From Tenericutes bacterium ADurb.BinA155 (GTDB taxonomy: Bacteria; Bacillota_I; Bacilli_A; RFN20; CAG-826), in assembly GCA_002068375.1 (NCBI GenBank), contig MVZL01000001.1, positions 1 through 37,681 on the forward strand: a DNA stretch of 37,681 bases, written 5' to 3'. Made by a program: the position numbers and the translations under genes. The first letter of the stretch is position 1. Each line of letters starts with the position of its first letter. Below are positions 22,960-30,240 of this stretch, in pieces. The notes below the pieces were generated by a model. The model did not search any database, was not told where the DNA came from, and saw nothing but the letters and a program-made list of their open reading frames with translations.

Positions 22960-24087
22960 ATGGACAAGCCTAATTCGCCGCAAGAAGTTGAACCGAACAA
23001 GACGCCGAAAGTCCTCGATTGGATTTCGAAAAACATTTGGATTTTCGCCGTGTTCTTCGGCGCTTGTGTCTTCTTTGGATTCTTGGCTCCGTTTGTGAGC
23101 GCGAAGCCGGTGACCGCCAGTTGGAATGAAGGGGGCTATTGGGAATTTAGCCACGGGGATCGGACGGATTTTGGCTTTGGCATGATCTTTGGCCAAGGTT
23201 CCGCGCTGGTTTGGCCCTTACTCGCCGCTTTCATCTTCGTTTTGGTTGGAATAATCTTATCCGTTTTGGGAATGAAATTCCCGTGGTCATTGACCGCGGC
23301 CATGATCGTCTACATCGTCGCTGGGATCTTCTTTTTGATCGGTGCCTCGTTCTATGACTACGCTAACTGCCTCCATATAGTGGGTGGCCAAGCCTTCTGG
23401 GATTACATGAAAGACTATCGGAGCAATTCTTCTTCGCGCCTTGGCGGAGGGTTAATCCTTTCTGCCGTCTTTGCCTTTATGGGAGCTTTAGCGGCTTTCT
23501 CCGCGGCCTTCGATAAGGAAAAGATGAGCATCCGCGATATGACGGAGATTGGCATTTTGACCGCGGCCGCGATCGTAATCGACGTCTTCGTTCACTATGT
23601 GATTCCGCACATTCCCGGCCAAGCGGGCAACATCAGTATTGCCACGCTTCCTTTATTTATCATCGCGTTACGCCACGGCCCAACCAAAGGATTCTTCGCC
23701 AGCGGTCTTGTCTTCGGCCTCATCACTTGCTTAAGCGACGGCTATGGCTTCTTCCTCTATCCGCTCGATTATTTAGTGGGCTTTGGTTCCTGCGCAATTC
23801 TCGGCTTTTTTGCCCCGATTATCTTCTCGCCGAAAGCGAAGACTTATAACCTCAAAGGCGAAATCGCGATTTTTGTGGGGGTCATCCTCGCGATCCTTTT
23901 CCGGATGATTGGCAGCATGGCTTCCTCGATGATCAACTACGGCTATACCTTCCAAGCCGCGCTCATCACGAATGCGATCTATGTTCCGGTTTCTGGCGCG
24001 CTTGCTCTCGTCATTCTAATGGGGGCGTATGGGCCGTTATTGAACCTAAACCGTTATTTTCAATCTCGTTCCATCAAAGCAGAATAA
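22960..24087 (+). CDS. thiT: Thiamine ECF transporter S component ThiT with extra N-terminal membrane domain
   Basis: 375 residues, about twice the usual 180-200. Residues about 195-370 match ThiT: MTEIGILTAAAIVIDVF, GNISIATLPLFIIALRHGPTKGFFASG and the GLITCLSDGYGFFLYPLDY loop that binds thiamine in known structures. Residues 1-190 add a soluble start and four hydrophobic helices (about 27-47, 82-106, 111-135, 165-188) of unknown role. ThiT captures thiamine outside the cell and works with the shared EcfT/EcfA/EcfA' module, which is not in the window. The TPP riboswitch directly upstream supports the substrate. Ribosome site CGGAGGT lies 8 bases before the ATG. No terminator follows; the next promoter is 24 bp after the stop. 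Confidence 0.88.
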   Translation: MDKPNSPQEVEPNKTPKVLDWISKNIWIFAVFFGACVFFGFLAPFVSAKPVTASWNEGGYWEFSHGDRTDFGFGMIFGQGSALVWPLLAAFIFVLVGIILSVLGMKFPWSLTAAMIVYIVAGIFFLIGASFYDYANCLHIVGGQAFWDYMKDYRSNSSSRLGGGLILSAVFAFMGALAAFSAAFDKEKMSIRDMTEIGILTAAAIVIDVFVHYVIPHIPGQAGNISIATLPLFIIALRHGPTKGFFASGLVFGLITCLSDGYGFFLYPLDYLVGFGSCAILGFFAPIIFSPKAKTYNLKGEIAIFVGVILAILFRMIGSMASSMINYGYTFQAALITNAIYVPVSGALALVILMGAYGPLLNLNRYFQSRSIKAE

Positions 24088-24110
24088 AATAGTCCTTTTC
24101 CCCTCGCGCG

Positions 24111-24119
24111 TGTTATAGT
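24111..24119 (+). promoter_or_regulatory. Extended -10 (TGTTATAGT) before the K/E/P-rich membrane protein
   Basis: TG-T-TATAGT lies 23 bases before the ATG at 24143; ACGAGG follows as ribosome site, 8 bases before that ATG. Confidence 0.5.
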
Positions 24120-24142
24120 CCTCTTGTTACGAGGACATGAAC

Positions 24143-25255
24143 ATGGCAAAGAAAGCGACAAAGACAGCTGCCCCGAAGAAAACAAAAGTCGATCCGAAAG
24201 AAGAAGTCGTCGCACCGAAAGCCGAAGAAAAACCGGCTGAAGTGAAGGCGGCTGAAGTAAAACCCGCCGAATCCGCCGCACCGAAACCCGAAGAAAAACC
24301 GGAACTGAAACCCGAAGAAAAGAAGCCGGAAGAACCGGTCAAGTATACCTACGATGACGATCATCTTCAGGCGGTTGAAAACGCGCGGTTAGATTTCTTT
24401 AAGCAGTATAAGAAAGATAACACCATCAAGCTCATTGTCTCGATTGCCGTTGTGGTTGTGATCGTGGTGGGCTGGATCGTTCCTTATCTTGTCGAGGCCT
24501 GGAAGAGCGCGGCTCTCATCATTTCCCTTTGTGTCGCTGGCGTGGCGGTGGTGGGATTAGGGATCTATTCCTATTTCTTCCGCAAACACTCCGATAATGA
24601 GATCAAAGAGTATTTCAAACGTTATTACGCCGCGAGCTATGACTACGCGACCGATGGACTCGAAGTGAAAGGTTTTCATGCCGATCTCGACCTGAAACTG
24701 GATCAAAAAGAATTCACTGATAATGGCATGTACGACGATGTCTACAAGGTCGGAAGCCGTTATGGCGTCACTTTCACCTACAAAGGCCGCGATTGTGCGA
24801 TCGTCGATTGTGCTTCGCAGATTAAGGGCAAGAAAGCCCTTGAAACCACCTTCGTTGGCAAATACCTTCGGATGCCTAATGAATACACCGGAACGGGTTT
24901 AGTCATCTACTTCAAAGGCAACGATCGGGCCTTACCGCCGAGCTGCATCAAACGGATGAACTGCATCGAAGAAAACGCCAAATACGCGGTCTATGGCGAT
25001 AACGAAGAAAAACATTTCCTCACCCACGCGATTCGCCAGGCCTTAGCTCAAGTTGTCACCAACAAGACCCTGGTCGATGTGGCAATCTCGATTAAACAAG
25101 GCCGGACCTATATGTGCCTTGGCTACGAAGATGACCTCATGGTGATCCCGCTTCAAAAACCTTTTAATCCGAACCCGAGCAAAGAGTTCAAAGCCAACCT
25201 CAAACAGTTCCTTGATCTCGGTCTCCTCTTCGACCCGCAGCATCCCGCTCAATAA
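24143..25255 (+). CDS. Membrane protein with Lys/Glu/Pro/Ala-rich N-tail (unknown)
   Basis: 370 residues from the ATG at 24143, chosen because ACGAGG has proper spacing to it; an ATG two codons earlier is possible. Residues 1-65 are a low-complexity tail of K, E, P and A repeats. Two hydrophobic helices follow, about 91-113 and 119-140. The remaining 225 residues are soluble and well ordered (VTFTYKGRDCAIVDCASQI, TTFVGKYLRMPNEYTGTGLVIYF). The layout slightly recalls DUF3137-like membrane proteins, but I do not claim membership. It is a single-gene unit with its own promoter and a strong terminator. The tail could be a flexible cytosolic or extracellular linker; orientation is unknown. Confidence 0.8.
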   Translation: MAKKATKTAAPKKTKVDPKEEVVAPKAEEKPAEVKAAEVKPAESAAPKPEEKPELKPEEKKPEEPVKYTYDDDHLQAVENARLDFFKQYKKDNTIKLIVSIAVVVVIVVGWIVPYLVEAWKSAALIISLCVAGVAVVGLGIYSYFFRKHSDNEIKEYFKRYYAASYDYATDGLEVKGFHADLDLKLDQKEFTDNGMYDDVYKVGSRYGVTFTYKGRDCAIVDCASQIKGKKALETTFVGKYLRMPNEYTGTGLVIYFKGNDRALPPSCIKRMNCIEENAKYAVYGDNEEKHFLTHAIRQALAQVVTNKTLVDVAISIKQGRTYMCLGYEDDLMVIPLQKPFNPNPSKEFKANLKQFLDLGLLFDPQHPAQ

Positions 25256-25266
25256 AATCCAGAAAG

Positions 25267-25293
25267 GCCCGCCTTCCGAAAGGCGGGCTTTTT
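25267..25293 (+). terminator. Rho-independent terminator
   Basis: GCCCGCCTT (25267-25275) pairs perfectly with AAGGCGGGC (25280-25288), four-base loop, then TTTTT. Confidence 0.95.
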
Positions 25294-25311
25294 CTATCGT
25301 TTCCACGCGCG

Positions 25312-25317
25312 TACAAT
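25312..25317 (+). promoter_or_regulatory. -10 hexamer TACAAT of the pit unit
   Basis: TACAAT in GCGCGTACAATAAATAAACG stands 31 bases before the ATG at 25349. The -35 region would overlap the previous terminator's T tract. Confidence 0.45.
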
Positions 25318-25348
25318 AAATAAACGACGATAAGCGTTAATTAAGAGA

Positions 25349-26446
25349 ATGAGCATCGCGGATTTCTTTAATGCCGGAGTGAACCAACCTTGGCTATTTC
25401 TGGCGGCCATTTTGACTTTGGCTGTTGTCTTTGTGAACGGGTGGAGTGATGCACCAAACGCGATTGCGACGGCAGTATCGACCCGTTCGATCGATGCTCG
25501 AAAAGCCGTCATCATGGCCGCGATCTTCAATTGCCTTGGCGTAATCGCAATGGGCTTTTTATCGAAGGTTTTAGCAACAGGCGTTGCTTCAACCGTTGCT
25601 AATATCGTGGCGTTACCGAAAGATGCGAGCGGGGCTTTGATGCCTCAAGAAGCTCTCATCATGATTAGCGTAGCGATGTTATCGATTCTGATCTTCTCAA
25701 CGATCGCGACTTTAATTGGGTTTCCTTCGTCGGAAAGCAACGAACTTCTCGGTGGCTTAACGGGAGCTTCAATTGCCTATGTCGCCATGAGCGGCGGATC
25801 CAATTGGTTCAGCGGGATCAACTGGATGGAATGGCTGACGACGGTGATCGGGATTTTCGCTTCCCTCATCATTGGCTTTATTCTCGGCTGGGTCTTTGTC
25901 AAAATCATTGAACTAATCTGCCAAAAAATGAAACGTTCAAAAACCACAAAGTTTTTTGACATCGCCCAGGACTTTTCGGCGGGGGCAATGGCCTTCATGC
26001 ACGGAGTTCAGGATGGCCTAAAATTCATTGGCGTCTTCCTCATGATTGTCGCGGTCGCAAATGGCAAGACGGAAGTGGTCACAACGGACATTCCAACCTG
26101 GGTCATTCTGATGGTTGCAGCCGTGATGTTGATCGGAACTTGCTTCGGCGGATACAAGGTCATCAAAAAGGTCGGTGTTGGTATGGCTAAACTGGAAAAA
26201 TATCAAGGTTTTGCGACCGATCTTGCGGGATCTGTGGGGCTTTTGATTGCTACTTTTGCGGGTTGGCCGGTCTCAACCGGGCAGGTTAAAATGAGCGCGA
26301 TTTTAGGTTCCGGAGCCTCCAAAGGGATCCGGCGTGTTCGCTGGGATGTCGCCGGCGAAATGATTCTCACCTGGCTTATCACTTTGCCGGTCGCGGTTTT
26401 GCTTGGCGGCGGGTTAACCGCCTTACTCTTAGCTATCTTTAAATAA
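25349..26446 (+). CDS. pit: Inorganic phosphate transporter, PiT family
   Basis: 365 residues with about ten hydrophobic helices. The first family repeat reads VNGWSDAPNAIATAVSTRSI (29-48), with D34 and N37 of the substrate site; the second half has SAGAMAFMHGVQDGLKFIGVF, where the common HGANDxxN of other groups is HGVQDGLK, as in a Firmicutes subgroup. GFPSSESNELLGGLTGAS and GWPVSTGQVKMSAILGSG are also typical. PiT proteins import phosphate with a cation. It is followed after 13 bp by a DUF47 gene with ribosome site AAGGAG, the standard accessory pairing. The start has only a weak AAGAGA upstream. Confidence 0.92.
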   Translation: MSIADFFNAGVNQPWLFLAAILTLAVVFVNGWSDAPNAIATAVSTRSIDARKAVIMAAIFNCLGVIAMGFLSKVLATGVASTVANIVALPKDASGALMPQEALIMISVAMLSILIFSTIATLIGFPSSESNELLGGLTGASIAYVAMSGGSNWFSGINWMEWLTTVIGIFASLIIGFILGWVFVKIIELICQKMKRSKTTKFFDIAQDFSAGAMAFMHGVQDGLKFIGVFLMIVAVANGKTEVVTTDIPTWVILMVAAVMLIGTCFGGYKVIKKVGVGMAKLEKYQGFATDLAGSVGLLIATFAGWPVSTGQVKMSAILGSGASKGIRRVRWDVAGEMILTWLITLPVAVLLGGGLTALLLAIFK

Positions 26447-26459
26447 GGAGCATAAAAAT

Positions 26460-27086
26460 ATGTTTGGAAAAACGAAAACGAATTACTATTACGACTCGTT
26501 CCCGCGCTTAGCGGAATACGCCAAAAAATGTTCGGAAGCCCTCCTCGACTTCTTGGAGCATTTTGATCACTCCAAGTTAAAGGAGATCAAAAATTCCATT
26601 CACCTTATCGAACATACCGCGGATGAGGAAAAGCACGCCGTGATGGAAAAGCTCACCCGCGAATTCATGACCCCGATTGACCGGGAAGACATTCTGGAGC
26701 TCCTGCGCCAAATCGACGACATTACCGACGCGATCGAAGAAGTTCCGTTAAAACTCTATGTCTACGATTATCATGAACTCCCTGCTGATACGGTTCGTTT
26801 TGCTAAAGTTGTCGATGAATGCATTGGCAAGACCGTGATTTGTCTTCAACACTTCCCTGAATTCCAGAAAGAAGGCGTCTTAAAGCCCTATATTATGGAA
26901 GTGGTTCGCCTCGAAGAGGAAACCGACGATATTTATGAAGAAGACATGCATACGATGTATATGACCATCACCGATGGATTCGCTAGACACCGCGGCGAAG
27001 CGATGTACACCATGCTCGAAGAGACCGCGGATCGCTGCCGCAACGTCTGCAAGTTTGTCGAGACGATCATGTATAAAAACTTGTAA
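26460..27086 (+). CDS. DUF47 (PhoU-like) phosphate transport accessory protein
   Basis: 208 residues, all-helical, with PhoU-like repeats: HLIEHTADEEKHAVMEKL and REDILELLRQIDDITDAIEE carry the E/D-x3-D metal-type motifs of the family, and VVRLEEETDDIYEEDM repeats them. DUF47 genes almost always sit beside PiT transporters and are thought to modulate them or bind metal; that role is inferred. Soluble. It is the last gene of the pit unit; a terminator follows 22 bp after the stop. Confidence 0.92.
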   Translation: MFGKTKTNYYYDSFPRLAEYAKKCSEALLDFLEHFDHSKLKEIKNSIHLIEHTADEEKHAVMEKLTREFMTPIDREDILELLRQIDDITDAIEEVPLKLYVYDYHELPADTVRFAKVVDECIGKTVICLQHFPEFQKEGVLKPYIMEVVRLEEETDDIYEEDMHTMYMTITDGFARHRGEAMYTMLEETADRCRNVCKFVETIMYKNL

Positions 27087-27108
27087 ACCTTTGAAGCGGG
27101 TTTACAAT
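27081..27108 (+). promoter_or_regulatory. Promoter for the DUF402 gene, placed just before a terminator
   Basis: TTGTAA (27081-27086), 16 bases, TACAAT (27103-27108). The expected +1 near 27115 falls in the left arm of the terminator at 27109-27130, so a transcript begun here would lack most of that arm and should escape the terminator. The TTGTAA box overlaps the stop codon of the DUF47 gene. Confidence 0.5.
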
Positions 27109-27135
27109 GGCCTCGGGTAAGACCGAGGCCTTTTT
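27109..27135 (+). terminator. Rho-independent terminator of the pit unit
   Basis: GGCCTCGG (27109-27116) pairs perfectly with CCGAGGCC (27123-27130), six-base loop GTAAGA, then TTTTT. Confidence 0.93.
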
Positions 27136-27162
27136 GGTCAAAGTCTTTGTCAGGAAGAACAG

Positions 27163-27723
27163 ATGAGCAGCATGGATCCGAGGTTTGATCGTTGGATGAA
27201 AGTCCAAGCGTACAAGCATGACGGGCTTTTGCATCGGCAATGGAGCCCAGCTTTTCTCGTCCAAGAAACCCCAGATTATTGGGCTTTAGCTTCGAAAGGA
27301 AGCTCGGTTACCGAATCGGATGGCCGGAAGTGGATGACCCGTGAGCACGCGGTTTTCCTTTTATTTAAGAAACGCTGGATGAACGTGATCGCGATGTTCA
27401 AAGAGAATGGTGGAATTTGCTATTACGTCAATATCGCCACCCCGACATTACTTGATCATGGCTACCTCAAATACATCGACTACGATCTCGACGTCAAACT
27501 CTATCCGGATATGGTCGAACGGACCCTTGATGAGAAGGAATTTGAACGCCATGTCCTTACCTATGGCTATCCGCCTGATCTCACTGCCGCGATCGAAAAG
27601 AGCAAGAACGAAGTCCAAGAGATGATCGCGAAAAAGGAATTCCCGTTTGTGGATTCGGTGATCAGTGCTTTATATCAAAAGTTTATTGACGAAAATAAGC
27701 CTATCGCTGCGAAGCCACAATAG
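27163..27723 (+). CDS. DUF402 nucleoside tri-/diphosphatase (Ntdp)
   Basis: 186 residues. The order VQAYKHDGLLHRQWSPAF, VTESDGRKWMTREHAVFLLF, WMNVIAMFKENGG-CYYVNIATP, LKYIDYDLDVKLYPD and LDEKEFERH matches the B. subtilis YgaC / S. aureus Ntdp family very well. The characterised staphylococcal enzyme hydrolyses nucleoside tri- and diphosphates with divalent metal through the D-x-D residues in IDYDLD. Cytosolic housecleaning or signalling role. Ribosome site AGGAAG. Its last 23 bp overlap the 3' end of the convergent reductase gene. Confidence 0.9.
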   Translation: MSSMDPRFDRWMKVQAYKHDGLLHRQWSPAFLVQETPDYWALASKGSSVTESDGRKWMTREHAVFLLFKKRWMNVIAMFKENGGICYYVNIATPTLLDHGYLKYIDYDLDVKLYPDMVERTLDEKEFERHVLTYGYPPDLTAAIEKSKNEVQEMIAKKEFPFVDSVISALYQKFIDENKPIAAKPQ

Positions 27724-28606
27724 CGGCGATCGCTTTATCGGCGTCTTCATTGCCATGGGCGATCCGTTTGATTTTGCCTTCGTAGGAGCAGCAATCCCCA
27801 ATCGCATAGACGTGGGGTTCCGCTTCGGAATGCTCGTTCACTAAAGCTCCAAAAGTCGGTCCCGGTTTTAAGCCAAGGAGCGAGGGCGAAGGAACCGAAC
27901 CATAGTTCACGAGGATGTAATCCGTTTCCAAAGAAACGAGTTGATGGTCATTTACGTTTTCAATCGTAACGCCTATGCATTTCCCATCCTTTTCGATTAA
28001 AGCGTGGGGGATATAAGGGAGATAAAGGGAGACAGGGCAGCCTTTGATTGTGTCAGGATTTCCTCGGAATTCGGTCCGGCGATGGACTAGGCTCACATGC
28101 GAAGAGATCTTTGAAATCTCTTTGGCCCAGTCGAGCGCGGAATCGCCGCCTCCGAAGATCGCAACCTTCTTATCCTTTAAGAAAGAGAAGTCCTTAAGGG
28201 CAAAAAGAATGTTCGAATACTTCTCTTCATTGGGCAGACCTAAAGGCCGGGGCTTATAGAAGCCTAGACCGGTCGCCAAGATGAGATTACGGACTTTCAT
28301 CTCCCCGCGATTGGTTTGAATAATGATGCCCTCTTTTTCGTGGCGAAAAGCCGTGACGGTGGTATTCAAACTCACATTCACGGGGTCGATCTTTTGAACT
28401 AAAGAGGTAATGTAATTTTTACTGATGATCGAAGGGATTCCGGGAATATCCACAATCTCTTTTTCCGGATAGAGATTGAGGGTTTGACCGCCGAGAGATT
28501 CCGAAGCTTCGAGGAGGCGAAAAGAGAGTTTCTTCGTTTCGCATTGAACCGCCGCGTATAAACCGATCGGGCCACCACCAACAATGATACAATCTAATGT
28601 TTTCAT
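27701..28606 (-). CDS. Ferredoxin-NADP reductase type 2 (YumC-like)
   Basis: 301 residues, slightly short for the family (about 330). FAD motif IIVGGGPIGLYAA, GGQTLNLYPEKEIVDIPG, NADPH motif VAIFGGGDSALDWA, LVHRRTEFRG, and the C-terminal VYAIGDCCSYEGKIKRIAHGNEDADKA. The redox CxxC of thioredoxin reductase is absent, which separates it as a ferredoxin/flavodoxin reductase. It would reduce ferredoxin with NADPH in the cytosol. Transcribed alone. The start has no ribosome site; TAGAAT ends 9 bases before the ATG, so the leader is about 3 nt. Confidence 0.88.
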   Translation of the reverse strand: MKTLDCIIVGGGPIGLYAAVQCETKKLSFRLLEASESLGGQTLNLYPEKEIVDIPGIPSIISKNYITSLVQKIDPVNVSLNTTVTAFRHEKEGIIIQTNRGEMKVRNLILATGLGFYKPRPLGLPNEEKYSNILFALKDFSFLKDKKVAIFGGGDSALDWAKEISKISSHVSLVHRRTEFRGNPDTIKGCPVSLYLPYIPHALIEKDGKCIGVTIENVNDHQLVSLETDYILVNYGSVPSPSLLGLKPGPTFGALVNEHSEAEPHVYAIGDCCSYEGKIKRIAHGNEDADKAIAAIVASQR

Positions 28607-28615
28607 ACTAATTTC

Positions 28616-28621
28616 ATTCTA
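28616..28621 (-). promoter_or_regulatory. -10 hexamer TAGAAT of the ferredoxin-NADP reductase gene
   Basis: Minus-strand TAGAAT, nine bases, ATG at 28606. Expected leader about 3 nt; no Shine-Dalgarno. Confidence 0.5.
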
Positions 28622-28683
28622 ATTCCAGTGCTATTTTTAACAAGGGGCTTTAGTTTTAAGATTTACTTGTTTAACGATTGCCG

Positions 28684-28729
28684 CCCGATTTTTTGACTAC
28701 TGATTCTTTTTTACATCCAAGAAATCGGG
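28684..28729. repeat. Eleven-base inverted repeat with 24-base loop
   Basis: CCCGATTTTTT (28684-28694) pairs with AAGAAATCGGG (28719-28729) with one T-G pair. No T tract follows on the plus strand. It could be an element end, a regulator site or a decayed terminator. Confidence 0.4.
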
Positions 28730-28779
28730 TTCAAGTATTTTCGAGGTAAATTGAAATTCCCACGAAGTGTGATGAATCC

Positions 28780-28788
28780 GGGGGGGGG
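28780..28788 (+). repeat. Homopolymer of nine G
   Basis: GATGAATCC is followed by nine G and TTAAC. It stands 34 bases before a TATAAT (28823-28828), near where a -35 and its upstream region would be. Tracts of this kind can slip and alter promoter strength; a sequencing length error is also possible. Confidence 0.6.
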
Positions 28789-28952
28789 TTAACTTAGCCG
28801 AATTTATCCTAAACAGCCCGTTTATAATCAATCGAGAAAAACGAAAGCGAATACGACGTGCCAGATTTTCAGCAACTATTGCGCCGGGTTTTTATACTGC
28901 GCCTTTTTGAAAACAGCAATCACAAATTCTTCTAGGTTTTTTTCTTTTAGTT

Positions 28953-28958
28953 TAGAAT
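28953..28958 (+). promoter_or_regulatory. -10 hexamer TAGAAT of the GT2 gene (leaderless layout)
   Basis: TAGAAT-AATTAAG-ATG: seven bases between the -10 and the ATG at 28966; no Shine-Dalgarno. Confidence 0.5.
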
Positions 28959-28965
28959 AATTAAG

Positions 28966-29988
28966 ATGCTTTTTTCAGTTATCATTATCGCCCATAAGAT
29001 TTCCAAGTCTTTGCTTTGCTCCTGCCTTCAATCAATCGAGCAGCAATCGTTTCAGGATTTTGAATGTTTGCTGATTTGTGATGACTCCAGTGCCGATGGT
29101 CTTCCTCTTTTCAAAAAAGTCAAAATAGAACACGTTGATATTTGTGAGATCGGTGTTAAGAGAAATTACGGGATTCAAAGGGCAAAGGGAGAGTACGTTG
29201 TTTTCGTTGATTCTGACGATCTGCTTGCACAAAATTGCTTGTTAATTCTATCTCAAACCATTCAAACTATCCGCCCGGATTTTATCGCCTTTGGTAGTAC
29301 AACGGACTATTCAGCTTTTGATAACCTTTCCATTCCGAAAACTCCAACCGTAATCAGCGCTCAGGAAATGCAAAAACACATTCTCGAAGCTAGTTTTTCT
29401 GTACAGAATCCTTTGGGACGAAACAATTGTTTCACCGGAGCGGTTTGGGGAAAGGCGTTCCAGACAAAAATTCTTTTAAAATACAACATTAAGGTCCCAG
29501 TATTTGATTATTATTTTGAGGACGGAGTTTTTGTAACCGATTACGTTCTACATTGCTCAGAAAAATGTGTTGTTTTGGATGATTATATTGGCTATTATTG
29601 GCGTCCGAATATGAGCAGCGTTATTCACGCTGGAGGCAAGCCTTTAGCTAATTTTGATCTTTTTTTCGATGCCTCGGTCGCGATGTTTTTGAGAAATGGA
29701 TGGTCGGATCAGCAAATCGTCGAAGTCAAAAACGTCATGGCCCATAGGCTTCTAGTTTTAATCTATCCCGCCCTGATACATCAATATGAAGGCAAACTGA
29801 AGTTAAACGTAACAAGGTCTTTTGTTTCGAATGTAGGGAAAACTAAAACTCTTCGTTCGATGACAAAAGATCTATCTCAAAACAAATTTGAAAAATTCAT
29901 CTATTTTTTCTTGAAACATCGCATGTTCCTAATGATGTCTCTTTTTCTCATTTTATTCCGGCACCATGTCAAAAATAAGTCTATATAA
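28966..29988 (+). CDS. Glycosyltransferase family 2 (AT-rich, likely acquired)
   Basis: 340 residues. The GT-A start LFSVIIIAHKISKSLLCSCLQSIEQQSF, RNYGIQRAKGEYVVFVDSDD with the DxD-type metal site, and YYFEDGVFVTDYVLH are classical GT2. A basic, hydrophobic C-terminus (FIYFFLKHRMFLMMSLFLILF, about residues 312-332) may dip into the membrane. GT2 enzymes add sugars to surface polysaccharides or teichoic acids. The gene is visibly richer in A and T than its neighbours and stands alone between a reductase and the tsa genes, which suggests recent transfer. Start chosen at the ATG after the TAGAAT hexamer. Confidence 0.88.
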   Translation: MLFSVIIIAHKISKSLLCSCLQSIEQQSFQDFECLLICDDSSADGLPLFKKVKIEHVDICEIGVKRNYGIQRAKGEYVVFVDSDDLLAQNCLLILSQTIQTIRPDFIAFGSTTDYSAFDNLSIPKTPTVISAQEMQKHILEASFSVQNPLGRNNCFTGAVWGKAFQTKILLKYNIKVPVFDYYFEDGVFVTDYVLHCSEKCVVLDDYIGYYWRPNMSSVIHAGGKPLANFDLFFDASVAMFLRNGWSDQQIVEVKNVMAHRLLVLIYPALIHQYEGKLKLNVTRSFVSNVGKTKTLRSMTKDLSQNKFEKFIYFFLKHRMFLMMSLFLILFRHHVKNKSI

Positions 29989-30209
29989 GGGGTGCTATAT
30001 TTGCTAAATCGTATGCTTTGAGTTTTCTTACCGATCTTTTCGTTGCAAATACTTCGTTACTTTTTGAATGGAAGAGAGCTTCAAAAATGGCGGTCGAAAA
30101 TTGCCTTTTAGTCATGCAAAATGCTTCTTAAGCGTGGCTAGCCTCGGCCCTAAATAGGCGCGGCTCCGCAAGTTGAAGAAACACAGGCTGCCCCTTAATC
30201 ATCTTGGGT

Positions 30210-30224
30210 GGTGATATAATCACC
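30210..30224 (+). promoter_or_regulatory. Extended -10 of tsaE inside an inverted repeat
   Basis: TG-A-TATAAT (30212-30220) is an extended -10, and GGTGAT-ATA-ATCACC (30210-30224) is a perfect six-base-arm dyad centred on it. A protein bound here would cover the promoter. The ATG follows 20 bases after the hexamer, without a clear ribosome site. The rest of the 252 bp gap from 29989 shows no gene. Confidence 0.5.
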
Positions 30225-30240
30225 CTCGCGGATAGCAATT

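Larger units (their letters stand above)
28607..28965. other. AT-rich intergenic region between divergent genes
   Basis: 359 bases with no supported gene. It holds the two divergent short-leader promoters at its ends, an inverted repeat (28684-28729), a nine-G tract (28780-28788) and a second TATAAT (28823-28828). Base composition is lower in GC than the flanking housekeeping genes and matches the GT2 gene that follows. Confidence 0.6.

Noticed and set aside
24127..24342. Minus-strand open frames rich in Ser, Phe and Gly
   Set aside because: They are the reverse reading of the K/E/P/A-rich tail codons of the gene at 24143, which has a promoter and ribosome site.
28852..28936. Short open frame of about 25 codons starting at a GTG before the GT2 gene
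   Set aside because: No ribosome site, no motif, and it lies in the promoter region of the GT2 gene.
29989..30240. Possible tRNA or structured RNA between the GT2 gene and tsaE
   Set aside because: Short G/C-rich inverted strings such as GGCTAGCC occur, but no cloverleaf, anticodon arm or known RNA motif could be built.
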